Shown piece by piece: positions 8,187 through 18,605 of a stretch of DNA of 64,000 bases. A model generated the notes under the pieces. It ran no database searches, had not been told where the DNA came from, and saw only the letters and a program-made list of their open reading frames with translations. The position numbers and the translations under genes are program-made. Source of the DNA: Nigrospora sphaerica (lineage: Eukaryota > Ascomycota > Sordariomycetes > Amphisphaeriales > Apiosporaceae). The DNA is taken from contig JAGVVL010000025.1 in NCBI GenBank assembly GCA_018287875.1, positions 2,604,001 through 2,668,000 on the forward strand, in the 5' to 3' direction. The number at the start of each line of letters is the position of its first letter. The first letter of the stretch is position 1.

Positions 8187-10033
8187 TAGGTCATCAAGCT
8201 CGGCAATACCCAGCGTGTCAAGCCGAGACGACTGGGAAGAAAGAACCTCCGCCACCCGGCGCCTTTCAATGAGCTCGAAATCGGGCACTGACCAAGGTGT
8301 CTGGACTTGGGCACAAGACTGTGAATTAGAAGTAGTCCCGACCTGTCCCTGGACTGCTTCAAGGTCCGACCCGGTATGAAAATTCTGGATTGTCCAGTCA
8401 AGGAGATTATTCTGCAGTTTGGATCGCACATTGTTCACCTTGCTGTTCGCAAGGTCATGCGCCTTCACCAAGGCCTGGGCAGCTTTGGTCGTCAGCTTCC
8501 GAGCCTGGGTAATCGTTCCGAACGAATGGCGAATCTTGGTCTTCAACCTGTCGCGCTCCTGTGAAGCCTCGATGAGCTCTGGTTCCTGGCGTACCGAGTC
8601 TTTCTGGTCGTTCGTTAGCCTCGTGGGGCCTTGTCCATTCCGAGGGATCCTTCCAATGGCCCGGATCAGATCGTCTTGGCACGTACTACCGAAGTATATC
8701 GCCTGCACATCACGATCCACAAATTCCGGCATATAATATTGGCGGTACACACTTGAGGTACCCCCACTGTGTCCCATAATTTGGTTGCGCTCTTCTGGAG
8801 AGACCTCCTTGGTGAGCTTTTTCCCCGTAGCGCGCCGCAGGTCGTAGAACATCAAGTCGTTCAGATAGCCACACGACTTCCCCAGTCTCACAAGGGCATT
8901 GCGGGCTGAGCCATATTCGTAGGCCTCTCCGTCGACGCCGAAACCTGTCCCATTGCGGAAGATAAAGGAATCCACTACTCCTTCTTTGATAAGGAGCCGG
9001 ATACGGTCCTTGTCTGCCGGCACACGAAGTCGATGGATTGTCTCCAATGTGGGATCTCCTTCTAAGGCCCTATCGGCCAGAGTCAAAGCCAGCATCCCAA
9101 GGACGGGACAGTGGATTAGATTGATCTCCTCGCGGAACCCGAATTTGGTAGGGGTCTTCTTTCCGTCGCGTGTCTTCGTCTCCGTAAGGCGAATCGTCAT
9201 CGTGAGGCTGCCCCGAGAAACATCATCTTGGGAGGGAAAAACAGCAAAGTTGATGTCTCGGTACCTCAGTTTGAGTAACGTCCCAGGTCGAGTGGACGTA
9301 GCACCAGCCAAGAGTAGAATCATGGCCAGCTGTAGTCGCATGCGCTCGTGGGGAAAGACTTCGGTATCCCGCATCCAGTGATGCGTCAGGAGAAGATTCA
9401 GGTCTTCCACGAAAAGGGCCGACTTCTCTTTCCCATCAAGACCCAGGCGGTGCTTCTTTTGGAGGTCTTGATTCAGAAACTATTAAAATTATCAGTGTCA
9501 AGCCTACAATCTTCGTATTGAGACTTACATTGCTCATGTCGTAGAGGGTTGCTTGGTCTAACCAGCAGCGTGTAGTGGCCGCGTAGACGAGACTCAGGGA
9601 TTTCCAGTAGCTCTTGATCGTTGAAAGCTTAGTGATCCTCCCATTCTCCACGCGCCAATCGAGGAAGGCCTTGAAGACAGCCACATCCGCGCGTTTGATG
9701 GTCTCGTCGGGCTCAACTCCAAGGGACCGACAGAATCTAGTAGGGGTAAGTTTGGCACCAAAGCGGGAGATCGTGATCTTACTGTATCCAGATGTCCCTC
9801 TGTCTCGAGAGGTACTTCTCAGTGTTGTTACTATACGCTTTCCTCGTCGGCCCGAGTGTCTGGTAATGATTGACCAGATCTCGAATTTCCCTCGAAGCAT
9901 CTTGCTGAACGACAGGAGCAGCATTATCTAGCATATCATCACTCAATCCCCAATCATCACCAATGCGAGGCACCACAACTGAAGGCGGTGCTTCGCAGAA
10001 TGTTTCGTGAGGCTCATGGCGATTGACACGCAT
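8187..10033 (-). pseudogene. DUF3435 (FluG-domain) tyrosine recombinase, Starship-captain family, catalytic part
   Basis: The ATG is at 10033. Two introns are visible, 9782-9737 (GTAAGA...CTAG) and 9528-9480 (GTAAGT...ATAG), and both joins keep the frame. The N-terminal part resembles the SAM-like core-binding region. The catalytic part has GATSTRPGTLLKLRYRDI (Arg), HCPVLGMLALTLADRA, FYDLRRATGKKL (Arg), NQIMGHSGGTSSVYRQYYMP (His and candidate Tyr) and DVQAIYFGSTCQDDLIRA, a classic DUF3435 signature. This family includes the recombinases that lead giant Starship elements and insert them by Tyr-mediated strand exchange. The gene is severed at 8187 by a pogo element; its zinc-finger tail is at 898-1386. 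Whole length would be about 746 residues. If it is a captain, the Starship body would lie toward base 1. Confidence 0.85.
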
Positions 10034-10063
10034 GTTGTGGAATAGTAAGATTGTATTAAGGGG

Positions 10064-10200
10064 CAGAGAGAATGCAGACTTGTGTAATTTTTCAGACTAG
10101 GATGGAGCACCTCAGTCAAACAATAGAGCAGAGAGAATGCAGACTTTTGTGATTTTTCAGACTAGGATGGGGCACCTCAGTCAATCAATAGAGCAGAGAG
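10064..10200. repeat. 65-bp tandem direct repeat upstream of the recombinase
   Basis: Two near-identical 65-bp units begin CAGAGAGAATGCAGACTT at 10064 and 10129, and a third copy starts at 10194 but keeps only about 8 bases. They lie 31 bp upstream of the DUF3435 start codon, where the 5' end of a Starship-type element, or its promoter, would be. The function is unknown. Confidence 0.8.
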
Positions 10201-10490
10201 GGTTAAAGAGGGGGAAGAAGTGAGGAACGTATGCGGGCGAAAAGCATGATAGATAATGTGGATGCCGATTCGTCCTGGTAGCGATCATTGGCGCTTCCAT
10301 ACCAACAAATAGATCCGGGACGGGAAGCGAGGGGGGTAGGAGGCAAGGGATGCAAGCGGGTTTGGCGCCTGATGAAACGCCGCTAAAGGTGGGTGGAAGG
10401 GATAGCGCTAAAGCAGCAAGTGTAGACATAAATCGATTCAGGCAGTAAAAGTTCCCAATTACGGCAGGCCGTTCACTAACAATCACGTTT
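10201..10490. other. GC-balanced spacer before the AT-rich block
   Basis: I see no supported gene here. A minus-strand open frame of 101 codons has no recognisable features. Composition switches sharply to AT-rich at about 10490. Confidence 0.5.
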
Positions 10491-10969
10491 TATAAGTAAA
10501 TTAAAAAAGTCTTTTCTTTATACTCTAACACATTTTATTTAAGTTCTTATTTATGCAAATGATTGTATACTGGGGTAAGTCTTTTATATATAAACGCTTT
10601 TTTATTATCAAACTAGAATAAAAACTTACTTTTATACAGTAAGTCATATAAATTAAGTTATGTTACCTAAAAGATTTATATAAAGAAAAAAGAATAAGTT
10701 TTAGCATTTATTATATCTTTTGTAATGAGTATCTTCCATTTATTATTTTCTTTTAAATCATTAAACACCTTAAGACGGAAATTTTGTCTTAAAAACTTTA
10801 TATTAAGAAAATACTCTTAAGCTTCTTCATACAAAGTGTATAAAATGTATTAAATAGTGTTAAAAGTGGTGGTTTGATCGGAAGAGGAAGCAACTTTTTA
10901 TAAGAGCTCTTTCGATCTTGAAGGGCGCTTCTTATAGGTAAAGAAACACGGAAGAATAAGGAACTTCTC
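10491..10969. other. AT-rich gene-free stretch
   Basis: Very AT-rich sequence without a supported reading frame. It is the start of the long block that reaches 44.2 kb and looks like ancient RIP-mutated DNA. Confidence 0.5.
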
Positions 10970-11540
10970 TTCGAGAGGAACGAGAGTGTATTTCGTGTGC
11001 TTGTTTGCTTGCTTGCTTGCTTGCTTCTGGACAGACTAGATACACGGAGAGGGGAGATTCAGCCATTACTTATACCCGTTAGACCCTTATTCTCTTAGTA
11101 ATACAAAGAAGAGGACGCGTAAGTGATTGCGTAAGTGATTACGTGGCTTAGAAGCATATGGAACCTTATAGAGGTTCGTGGAGCCTCATGGTGTAAGGGA
11201 GGAGACGCTGGAGAGGTGCATCCGCAGGCTGGTCACCTGACCTGCGGTACAGACCCACCGGCAGCCTACTAGCGAGGAGCGGGGGCACTGCTGGCGCCCG
11301 ACCTGAACTTGGATTCTGCAAGAATCAGTCTTGCAGTGGAATTGAGCCTGCCCTTACACATGGAGACTTGTGGAGGCTTCGGGGAGCCACGTAGAAACTT
11401 GTGGAAACTCGTGGAAACTTATGGAAGCTTCTAGGTGGCGTACGCCACGCATATGGGTAAAGTGGGCCATGCTTGCGGGTAAGCTGGCCCGTGCTTTAGG
11501 ATAGGCTGGCCTGAGCTCTAGGTTAGGCTCAGTAAAAGGA
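10970..11540. repeat. Relic island with short tandem motifs, split by a solo LTR
   Basis: A moderately GC-rich island. It contains a TTGC microsatellite (about 11000-11027) and a run of degenerate 10-12-bp units of the type CTTGTGGAAAC / CGTGGAGCCTC / TTATGGAAGC on both sides of the LTR at 11192-11358. No coding potential was recognised. It may be a worn minisatellite or the remains of an older element. Confidence 0.4.
11192..11358 (-). mobile_element. Solo LTR-like element, family A, internally deleted copy
   Basis: 167 bp, ends TGTAAGG...CCTTACA, flanked by a perfect 5-bp duplication CATGG (11187-11191 and 11359-11363). Relative to the 213-bp copies it lacks about 46 bp next to one end. 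Both ends and the duplication are intact, so it may be a shorter mobile form rather than a broken one. Confidence 0.75.
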
Positions 11541-12887
11541 CTAGCTTTCTGTTAAGTGCATAGCTTAGTCTGTAGTGAAGCATAACTGTATAAGATAAGT
11601 CCTATACCTATAACAAATAGTTAAAACCTGAAGAAAGTAATAACTTAAAAAAAATCACTTTTTAAAAAACCCTTCTTATTAAGTAGGAAATCTTTAAAAA
11701 GAGCTTTCAATTAAAGAAGTTTCATTAAAAGAAAATCGAAAACATTTTTATGTATTGTACATCATTTTAAATGCATTTTTGAAAGACCTAAAAGCTATCA
11801 AATATAATAGTTCTTTCACTTATATCTTAATTTTAAAACTCAGGTTTCTTGAAAAGAACAATTTACCTTCATTTTAATAATAATTTTCAGTATTATAAGA
11901 ATAAGTTTAAAACTTTCTAAAAATATTCTTAATGCAATAAAACTAAATATATTTCAATTTAGTCATATCTATATATATAAGTTTAAAAGCAAAAAGCTTC
12001 TTATAACTCCTTATACCTCTTCAAAGATTTAAACGTAAAAAAAGATATAATAGGAATTAAAATTGTTCTCTTATTTTCTTAAATATTCAGTATATAAAGA
12101 CTTATCTTTAAGAGTATAATATAGTTTTCTTATTGAACTCTTAAAAAAGATAATGTAGTATTGAGTTATAAGTAATGTCTTTATTTGAAAGTTATTAGTT
12201 TCTCTTCAAATAATATACCTTAAATAGAGAATAATGAAAGGAGTGTGTTTTGATAATAAAGAAAGAAAAAAAATAAAAGATATTTTATATTAAATACATT
12301 CTTAAACTTATTTTTATAGCAATATTCTTTTAAAGAAATCTAAAAATTTGGGTTCATAAAACTATGTCTTACTTTAAAAGGATTTTCTTAAACACAATAA
12401 TTAAAATGAAAACTTCAATATTTAAAGAGAAGTTTAAGAAATATTATAAGGTAGCTGCTCGCTTATAATACTTAAAAGGCCAATAGTTTCTCTATTTATA
12501 AGAAAGCACACTTTTAATTTAAACTTAGATAAATTTAGCATGTTAAATAAAGTTAAACCTCTTAAAGTAAAGGTAAATGAAACTTAATATAAGCAAAATG
12601 TACTAGTAATTTAATACATATATAATTAATATATTTCCATTTTAAAAATGAGTCACTTATTTCCAATATTATAGATAAGAAAAGTCCTATATATGAATTA
12701 GAGTTGTATATTAACAATGATGATTATAAATGAGGGTAGTTTCTAAATAGTATCATTATATAAATAATGAGTAATGAATGATGTTTAAAGCTTTTAAAAG
12801 ATTTGAAAAATTGAAAAAGAATAGAATTCTTTTAACTATATTTCAATAAATATTAAACATTGACGAAAAGTTAAAATGATAATTAAG
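11541..12887. other. AT-rich gene-free stretch
   Basis: Highly AT-rich sequence with many stops in all frames. I see no gene, RNA or clear repeat. Confidence 0.5.
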
Positions 12888-13082
12888 TGTGACGGGTCAA
12901 GACCCGGTAAAGAAGCTCGAGCCGCTAGGTGGCCCGAGCGCACAAAGTCCGAGCACGGCTCGGACCCTACTTACCGGACACTTGTGAGGGAATCCGAAAT
13001 ATGTAGCCTCTTCCCTCCTCATCTAGAAAATAGATTGCAATTTGGCTTCCTTCGTTAGTGCTGCGGAGCGTAGCCCGTCACA
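12888..13082. mobile_element. Solo LTR-like element, family C (195 bp)
   Basis: A GC-rich islet with ends TGTGACGGG...CCCGTCACA, the TG...CA pattern of LTRs. It is flanked by TTAAG on the left and CTAAG on the right, which differ by one C-to-T change. An open frame inside (12876-13058) is incidental. Confidence 0.6.
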
Positions 13083-15333
13083 CTAAGTATATTACCATTT
13101 TCTATAACAATTAGTAAATAAATGTTAAGAGTATTGAACTATATAAAATTTAAGTTACAAACCTCTTTTCTGTACTTTATGTATAAAAGTGTTTATTTGG
13201 TTTCTTTTTTAATTGGCTTGTGAAAGAGAGTTTATGAAAAAAGTGAAGTTTAGAGTTTTAACTTTTAATAGAAACTTTCATTAAAATTAATAAGAAGAAA
13301 GTTAGTACTCTTAGTAGTTTAAGTTTCTCTTAAATGTCTTTTATTTCTATATAGAGAGTTTATTACATCTTCTAAACCCTTAAGAATCTATTATTTGAAA
13401 ATATTAAAAGAAAGTTTGTATTATATAATGTGGAAAGAAACGTTCGATATACTTATCTTATATATATAAACTAAACGGATATCAACTTAACTCAATGCTT
13501 TCTTAACATTAAGCTCTTAAAACGCTTTTTATAAGTTTTTCTCTAAACTACGACCTATCTGTAAATTAAAAATATAAATCTTTTTATACATATATATAGT
13601 GCTTATATTGAAACTGGATAAAGTTTTATAATACATAGCATTTTAAAGAAATTAGTAGGTTTAGTTTGAGTAGAAAGCTTAGAACCTTTATAGTAGTACC
13701 TATTTAATATTCAATATTTAAAATATGAGAGGATTTTGAAGGCTGAAAATGCTAAGAGGGGCTTAAAAGTATGTGGAATGATAAACTTATTAAGACTTTA
13801 TTTTGAAGTTTATTTTGAAAGTAGTAGGCTATAAAATAGCCTTTTAAAAATTTGAAATACTTCAAATTTTGTTCTCATTTAATCTGAAAACGTTATTAAA
13901 TAAACTTTATCTTTCGAAGAAACGTTGATACTAAGAAAACTAAATTAATTAATCTATAAAACTTTTAAAACTTTTACTTATATTTTTCTTTCAATACATA
14001 TCTTTTCATTTTAAAAACGTGAGCATACTTATTTTTCTTTAAAAACAAATTAACGTGAACAAGATCTACCTCATAATAAAAACTTCATAGATGTTAAAAT
14101 TAAGAATAAGGACTCTATAGTTAATAACGTTAAACTCTTCTTTGTAATGTAATAAAGTAGTATAAATACATCTTTTTGAAATTTCATTATTTTTATTATT
14201 TATCACGCTTTTATTAAGTACTTTTTACGTAAAATAAAGATTTAGATCTTTTTTAAGTAAAAAAATTAACTATAGGTTTTTTTTGTATAAAAAAATGTGT
14301 CTTAAGTTTACTCAGCTTTTTAAATTAAAAGTTTATATATAAGTGAATTTGAAGAACTAATTAAAATAGCAGATTTACTTGATAAAAGTACTTTAAGGAG
14401 AACTTTGCATTTTTAAAGTAGTTTAATACGTTGAAACAAGTTAATTGATATAAATCAGTATTTTAGTTTCTGAGTAAATTTTAAACAATTTACAACTTTT
14501 TTGAGATATATTGATTTGTATTAGAATTGTATATTACAAAGCGTTTTAATTAAAAGAGGCTTTACTATATAATATAGTACATGAAAACGATTCTAAAATA
14601 TATTCTAACATTTATTATTCTAGTTTTAAGTACTAAAAATCAGTTTTTAGTTAATCAATAGTAATCGGTTTTAAAGTTTGGAGAATATGTAAAGTCGTAT
14701 ATATTTTTTTTCCATATTTGAACACAAAGCTTTTAAAAAGTTCTCAGAATAAATTCGTATCATAAAAAATAAAAATAATCTTTTATAGCTTTTTAAAATA
14801 AACTTCATTTTAAATTAGTCAATTACTCTTTTCAAAACAGTTTATACCTTAATATCGTTGTACTATAAAAGCTAAATTATGACAAGACTTGTCATTCAAC
14901 TTTAATGAATAAGCATACAGCAAAACATATGAGTTTATTCTTATTTATTAAATCTAATCATTAAACTTTCATTACTTGTTATAAGTGAAAGTTGAGTACA
15001 TATTTTATGAATGAAGAAATTTATAATAGCAAGGCACTTTTCGTTGTAATTGAAAAATTTAGATTATTCAAATAGTAGTTTAATTTGAATGTAAAGTCAG
15101 GTGGTTTTATTATTTTCATAGTTAATTCGACTTTTAATTGAATATAAGACATACAGATTAGAATACATGATATAAGGTAAATATTAAAAGTATTTTTAAG
15201 CTTGTATTATAAATTAATCATTCAATCAATTAATACTCTTATATTCTTAACTTCAGATTAAAATACCTTTAAGTTTATATTTTTACTTAGTATATAACTC
15301 TATATTTGTATACTTAGAGTTTATAAGACTTAT
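13083..15333. other. AT-rich gene-free stretch
   Basis: 2.25 kb of AT-rich sequence with no supported feature. Confidence 0.5.
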
Positions 15334-15546
15334 TGTAAGGGAGGAGGCGCTGGAGAGGTGCATCCGCAGGCTGGTCACCTGACCTGCGGCACCGACCCAC
15401 CGGCAGCCTACTAGCGAGGAGCGGCCGCACTGCTGGCGCCCGACCTGAACTTAGATTCTGCAAGAATCAGTCTTGCAGTGGAATTGAGCCTGCCCTTCGC
15501 TACCCTATACCTGACGGTGCCACTGTGATTCCTTCGGACCCTTACA
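15334..15546 (-). mobile_element. Solo LTR-like element, family A
   Basis: 213 bp, TGTAAGG...CCTTACA, flanked by a perfect duplication CTTAT (15329-15333, 15547-15551). It is inverted relative to the copy at 16223. Confidence 0.8.
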
Positions 15547-15789
15547 CTTATAACTTTTTTTTACATCAACACTCTTATATGTAACAGCTTTTGTTAGATT
15601 ATATATATTTTTCCTTGTTGTTTAAATTATAATATCTATCTAGGACTTATAAATTTATTTTAATTTATTATATTTTAATGGTCTGCTCTCTCTTCCGTAT
15701 GAAGTTAAGAAGTTACTGTTATATTAGTAAATTTTTAAGTTTTATCGAAAAATAATAAGTTAAAGTAACTTTACTTTTTATATAAGCTA

Positions 15790-16527
15790 TATGTTACCAA
15801 CCTCCCTACCTGCTGGGCACTTCTGAGGGTAAGCGCCATGCAGCTAAGAACAGACTCCAGAAAGGACGGAAGCCCCAGGGTGACCAAGGGCCGTACCGCC
15901 ACAAAGACAACCCACAAAACAAGGACAAGTCACGTGAGGATCACCAGGCTTCGCATCGATCCAGCGGGTATGGACCAGTAGTGACAATTGTGATCTAACA
16001 CTAAGGGATCAGTAGGATCAGCGTGATCCACGGTGATCTAAGGCATCAGTGAGAGAATGACTTAGTATATAAGTCAGAAGGATTTCCTACATAAACAGTC
16101 ATTACCTCAGTGATCAATCTAAGCATTTATCTTACCCATAGATGAGCGTAACCTTGTAGCGACCTGTTGTGAAGATCAGACCAGTTACCCAGTCAAGCAC
16201 CTTCAGTCCATCAGTTACCCTATGTAAGGATCCGAAGGAGTCACAGTGGCACCGTCAGGTATAGGGTAGCGAAGGGTAGTCTCAATTCCACTGCAAGACT
16301 GATTCTTGCAGAATCTAAGTTCAGGTCGGGCGCCAGCAGTGCGGCCGCTCCTCGCTAGTAGGCTGCCGGTGGGTCGGTGCCGCAGGTCAGGTGACCAGCC
16401 TGCGGATGCACCTTTCCAGCGTCTTCTCCCTTACACCCTACGACCAGTGTTCAAGCAGACAGACGACGCTCTTTGTCTCTGATTATACAAGCCCTACGTC
16501 ACGCAGTACTTAGCTGTAGCGTTCGTT
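15790..16527 (+). mobile_element. Gypsy-like retrotransposon 3' remnant with LTR
   Basis: An island of non-RIP-like sequence. A plus-strand open stretch reads SEGKRHAAKNRLQKGRKPQG, then DKSREDHQASHRSS, and stops near 16000; it resembles a basic retroelement polyprotein tail but the family match is uncertain. It is followed by a promoter-like LTR stretch with a TATA box (AGTATATAAGTC near 16065) that ends GTTCGTTACA at about 16527. A family-A LTR (16223-16435) is inserted in it with CCCTA duplicated. The 5' part of the element is absent. Confidence 0.45.
16223..16435 (+). mobile_element. Solo LTR-like element, family A, nested in the gypsy-like LTR
   Basis: 213 bp, TGTAAGG...CCTTACA, flanked by a perfect duplication CCCTA (16218-16222, 16436-16440). 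Confidence 0.8.
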
Positions 16528-18387
16528 ACACTATTTTAAAAAGTAAACTTTTTATTTTTTAACAGAATTTTACATTTTATAGTTTTAAAAATATGATTTT
16601 TTGACAAAACTTTTCATCCGTATACTTCTTCATAGTTTTAAAGTTTAGTTTTCTACCGAAATACCAGATATTATATGAGTAAAACTTACTTTATACTACC
16701 ACTATTCAAGCTTTTACACTTTTAGTATAGTTATTAACGTGTTTTTATATATATCATTATTCTTGAAAAGTTTTTATAATAAGTTTTAAAAATACCTTAC
16801 TTTGAAGTTACGCTATATGAAACCTGGTTTTAATAAAATAGATTACTATACATAACAATATTGTTTAACTTATATATTCATATAAGTTAATTTTAACAAG
16901 TACTTTAAATCTTTTAAGATTATATTAACTTTTTACTCTCATGATAGGCCTTATAAGAAGAACGCGCTATTTCTTATAAATATCTTATATAAAGATTTTC
17001 TTACGTTTACTTTATTTAACTCAGAAGACTTTACTTATAAAACTACTTAACACATATATATATATTTATTTATATGATCTCACTTTATCAAAATTTTATT
17101 TCAACCTCTTATTCCAATTATGTATTGTGTTTCAAACACCTTTACTTGGTTAAAGTTAAGTTATACTCAGTCTAACTGTCAGTTTATTTTAGAAAACAAA
17201 TTATCTAAGTGAAATCTTTTTAACTTCTTACGATATACATTAGAATATGAAAAAAGTGTCTTATTTTGAAAAGAATATGTAATTCAATTAAGTGGCCTGT
17301 AAAAACATTAGAATTTCAATTTAACTAAGTTCTTTTTATATGACTCGCTTGATAAAGTATATGCTACGTCTCATAATAAATCACTTTAGTTTCAAGTATT
17401 GTATTTAACAATACAGCCAAGGAAAACTTCTATAGCTTAAAATCGTTATGTATACTTTATTTGTAACTTATTTATCTGTCATTAAGAAAATAAAGGTTTC
17501 TGTATTTAAGATGGAATAACATTTCAGTTTAAGTTTACTTAAATTCTTAGTAACTTGAAATAAGATGTTATTTTACTAGTTTAGTCTATTATGTAAGGTG
17601 AAAAACTTTAAATTAGTAAAAAGCTTATATTAGATGAGTGGTAGGTTTCAAGCAGTGGTATTAAGCTTATCCACTTTTGAGAGTGATACATCAAGTTATT
17701 TACTAATATACTTTAATTAAATCGAAGAAAAGGAAAATAGTGTTTTTCGAACTTTATATAAACATAAAACATATCGCTTATATAAATGTAAAAACTTTAA
17801 GATGAGTCATGATACTTTAAATTTTAATTTAAAAAATATATTAGTATCCTATTTATATAAGCTTTACTGTATAGTCTCTAAGTTTTGAGATGTAAGTAGA
17901 TTGAATTTTGATATTTTTTTTCCTTTCTTTTTCAAAGTCATAGGAATTAAAATGAATTCTTTTATTTTAATAATGATAAATTAAAAATTTTTCCAATAAA
18001 ATAAAGAAAAAGATAAAATTGAAATAATGAATCTTTATAACTTCATATTTCACTTATTTTTCTCATTTAAGAGTATTCATTCTTTTAATATTATGTTTTA
18101 AGGTTCATATTTCTTATTTCAGGATTCATTCTTATCAATTTATTACTTAAACACTTATTTATTATAGCTCTTAAATATTTTTCTCAAGAGTGAAGAAACT
18201 TTACTTAAAGGTTAAAAAACCTTCATAAGCGTATACCTTTTTTGATAGCAATTTTGAAGCTTGTTTAAGTAAAGAAAAGCATCATATCAAAGTGATTAAT
18301 AATCTCTCTAATAAGTTGTCTTCACTTTTTAAATACATTTACTTGTATACCCTCCTTTTATCCTCTTTTTTTATCCTTCCCTTCTCA
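16528..18387. other. AT-rich gene-free stretch
   Basis: About 1.9 kb of AT-rich sequence with no supported feature. The two family-A LTRs on either side have different target duplications, so this is not the interior of one element. Confidence 0.5.
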
Positions 18388-18600
18388 TGTAAGGATCCGA
18401 AGGAGTCACAGTGGCACCGTCAGGTATAGGGTAGCGAAGGGCAGGCTCAATTCCACTGCAAGACTGATTCTTGCAGAATCCAAGTTCAGGTCGGGCGCCA
18501 GCGGTGCCCCCGCTCCTCGCTAGTAGGCTGCCGGTGGGTCTGTGCCGCTGGTCAGGTGACCAGCCTGCTGATGCACCTCTCCAGCGTCTCCTCCCTTACA
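18388..18600 (+). mobile_element. Solo LTR-like element, family A
   Basis: 213 bp, TGTAAGG...CCTTACA, flanked by TCTCA on the left and CCTCA on the right (4 of 5 bases, differing by C/T). Confidence 0.75.
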
Positions 18601-18605
18601 CCTCA

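Noticed and set aside
10181..10486. 101-codon minus-strand open frame beside the recombinase
   Set aside because: Overlaps the tandem repeats, no recognisable motif and no splice or start context worth defending.
16223..18600. A full LTR retrotransposon bounded by the two same-orientation family-A copies
   Set aside because: The two copies have different target duplications and the DNA between them is AT-rich without coding content.
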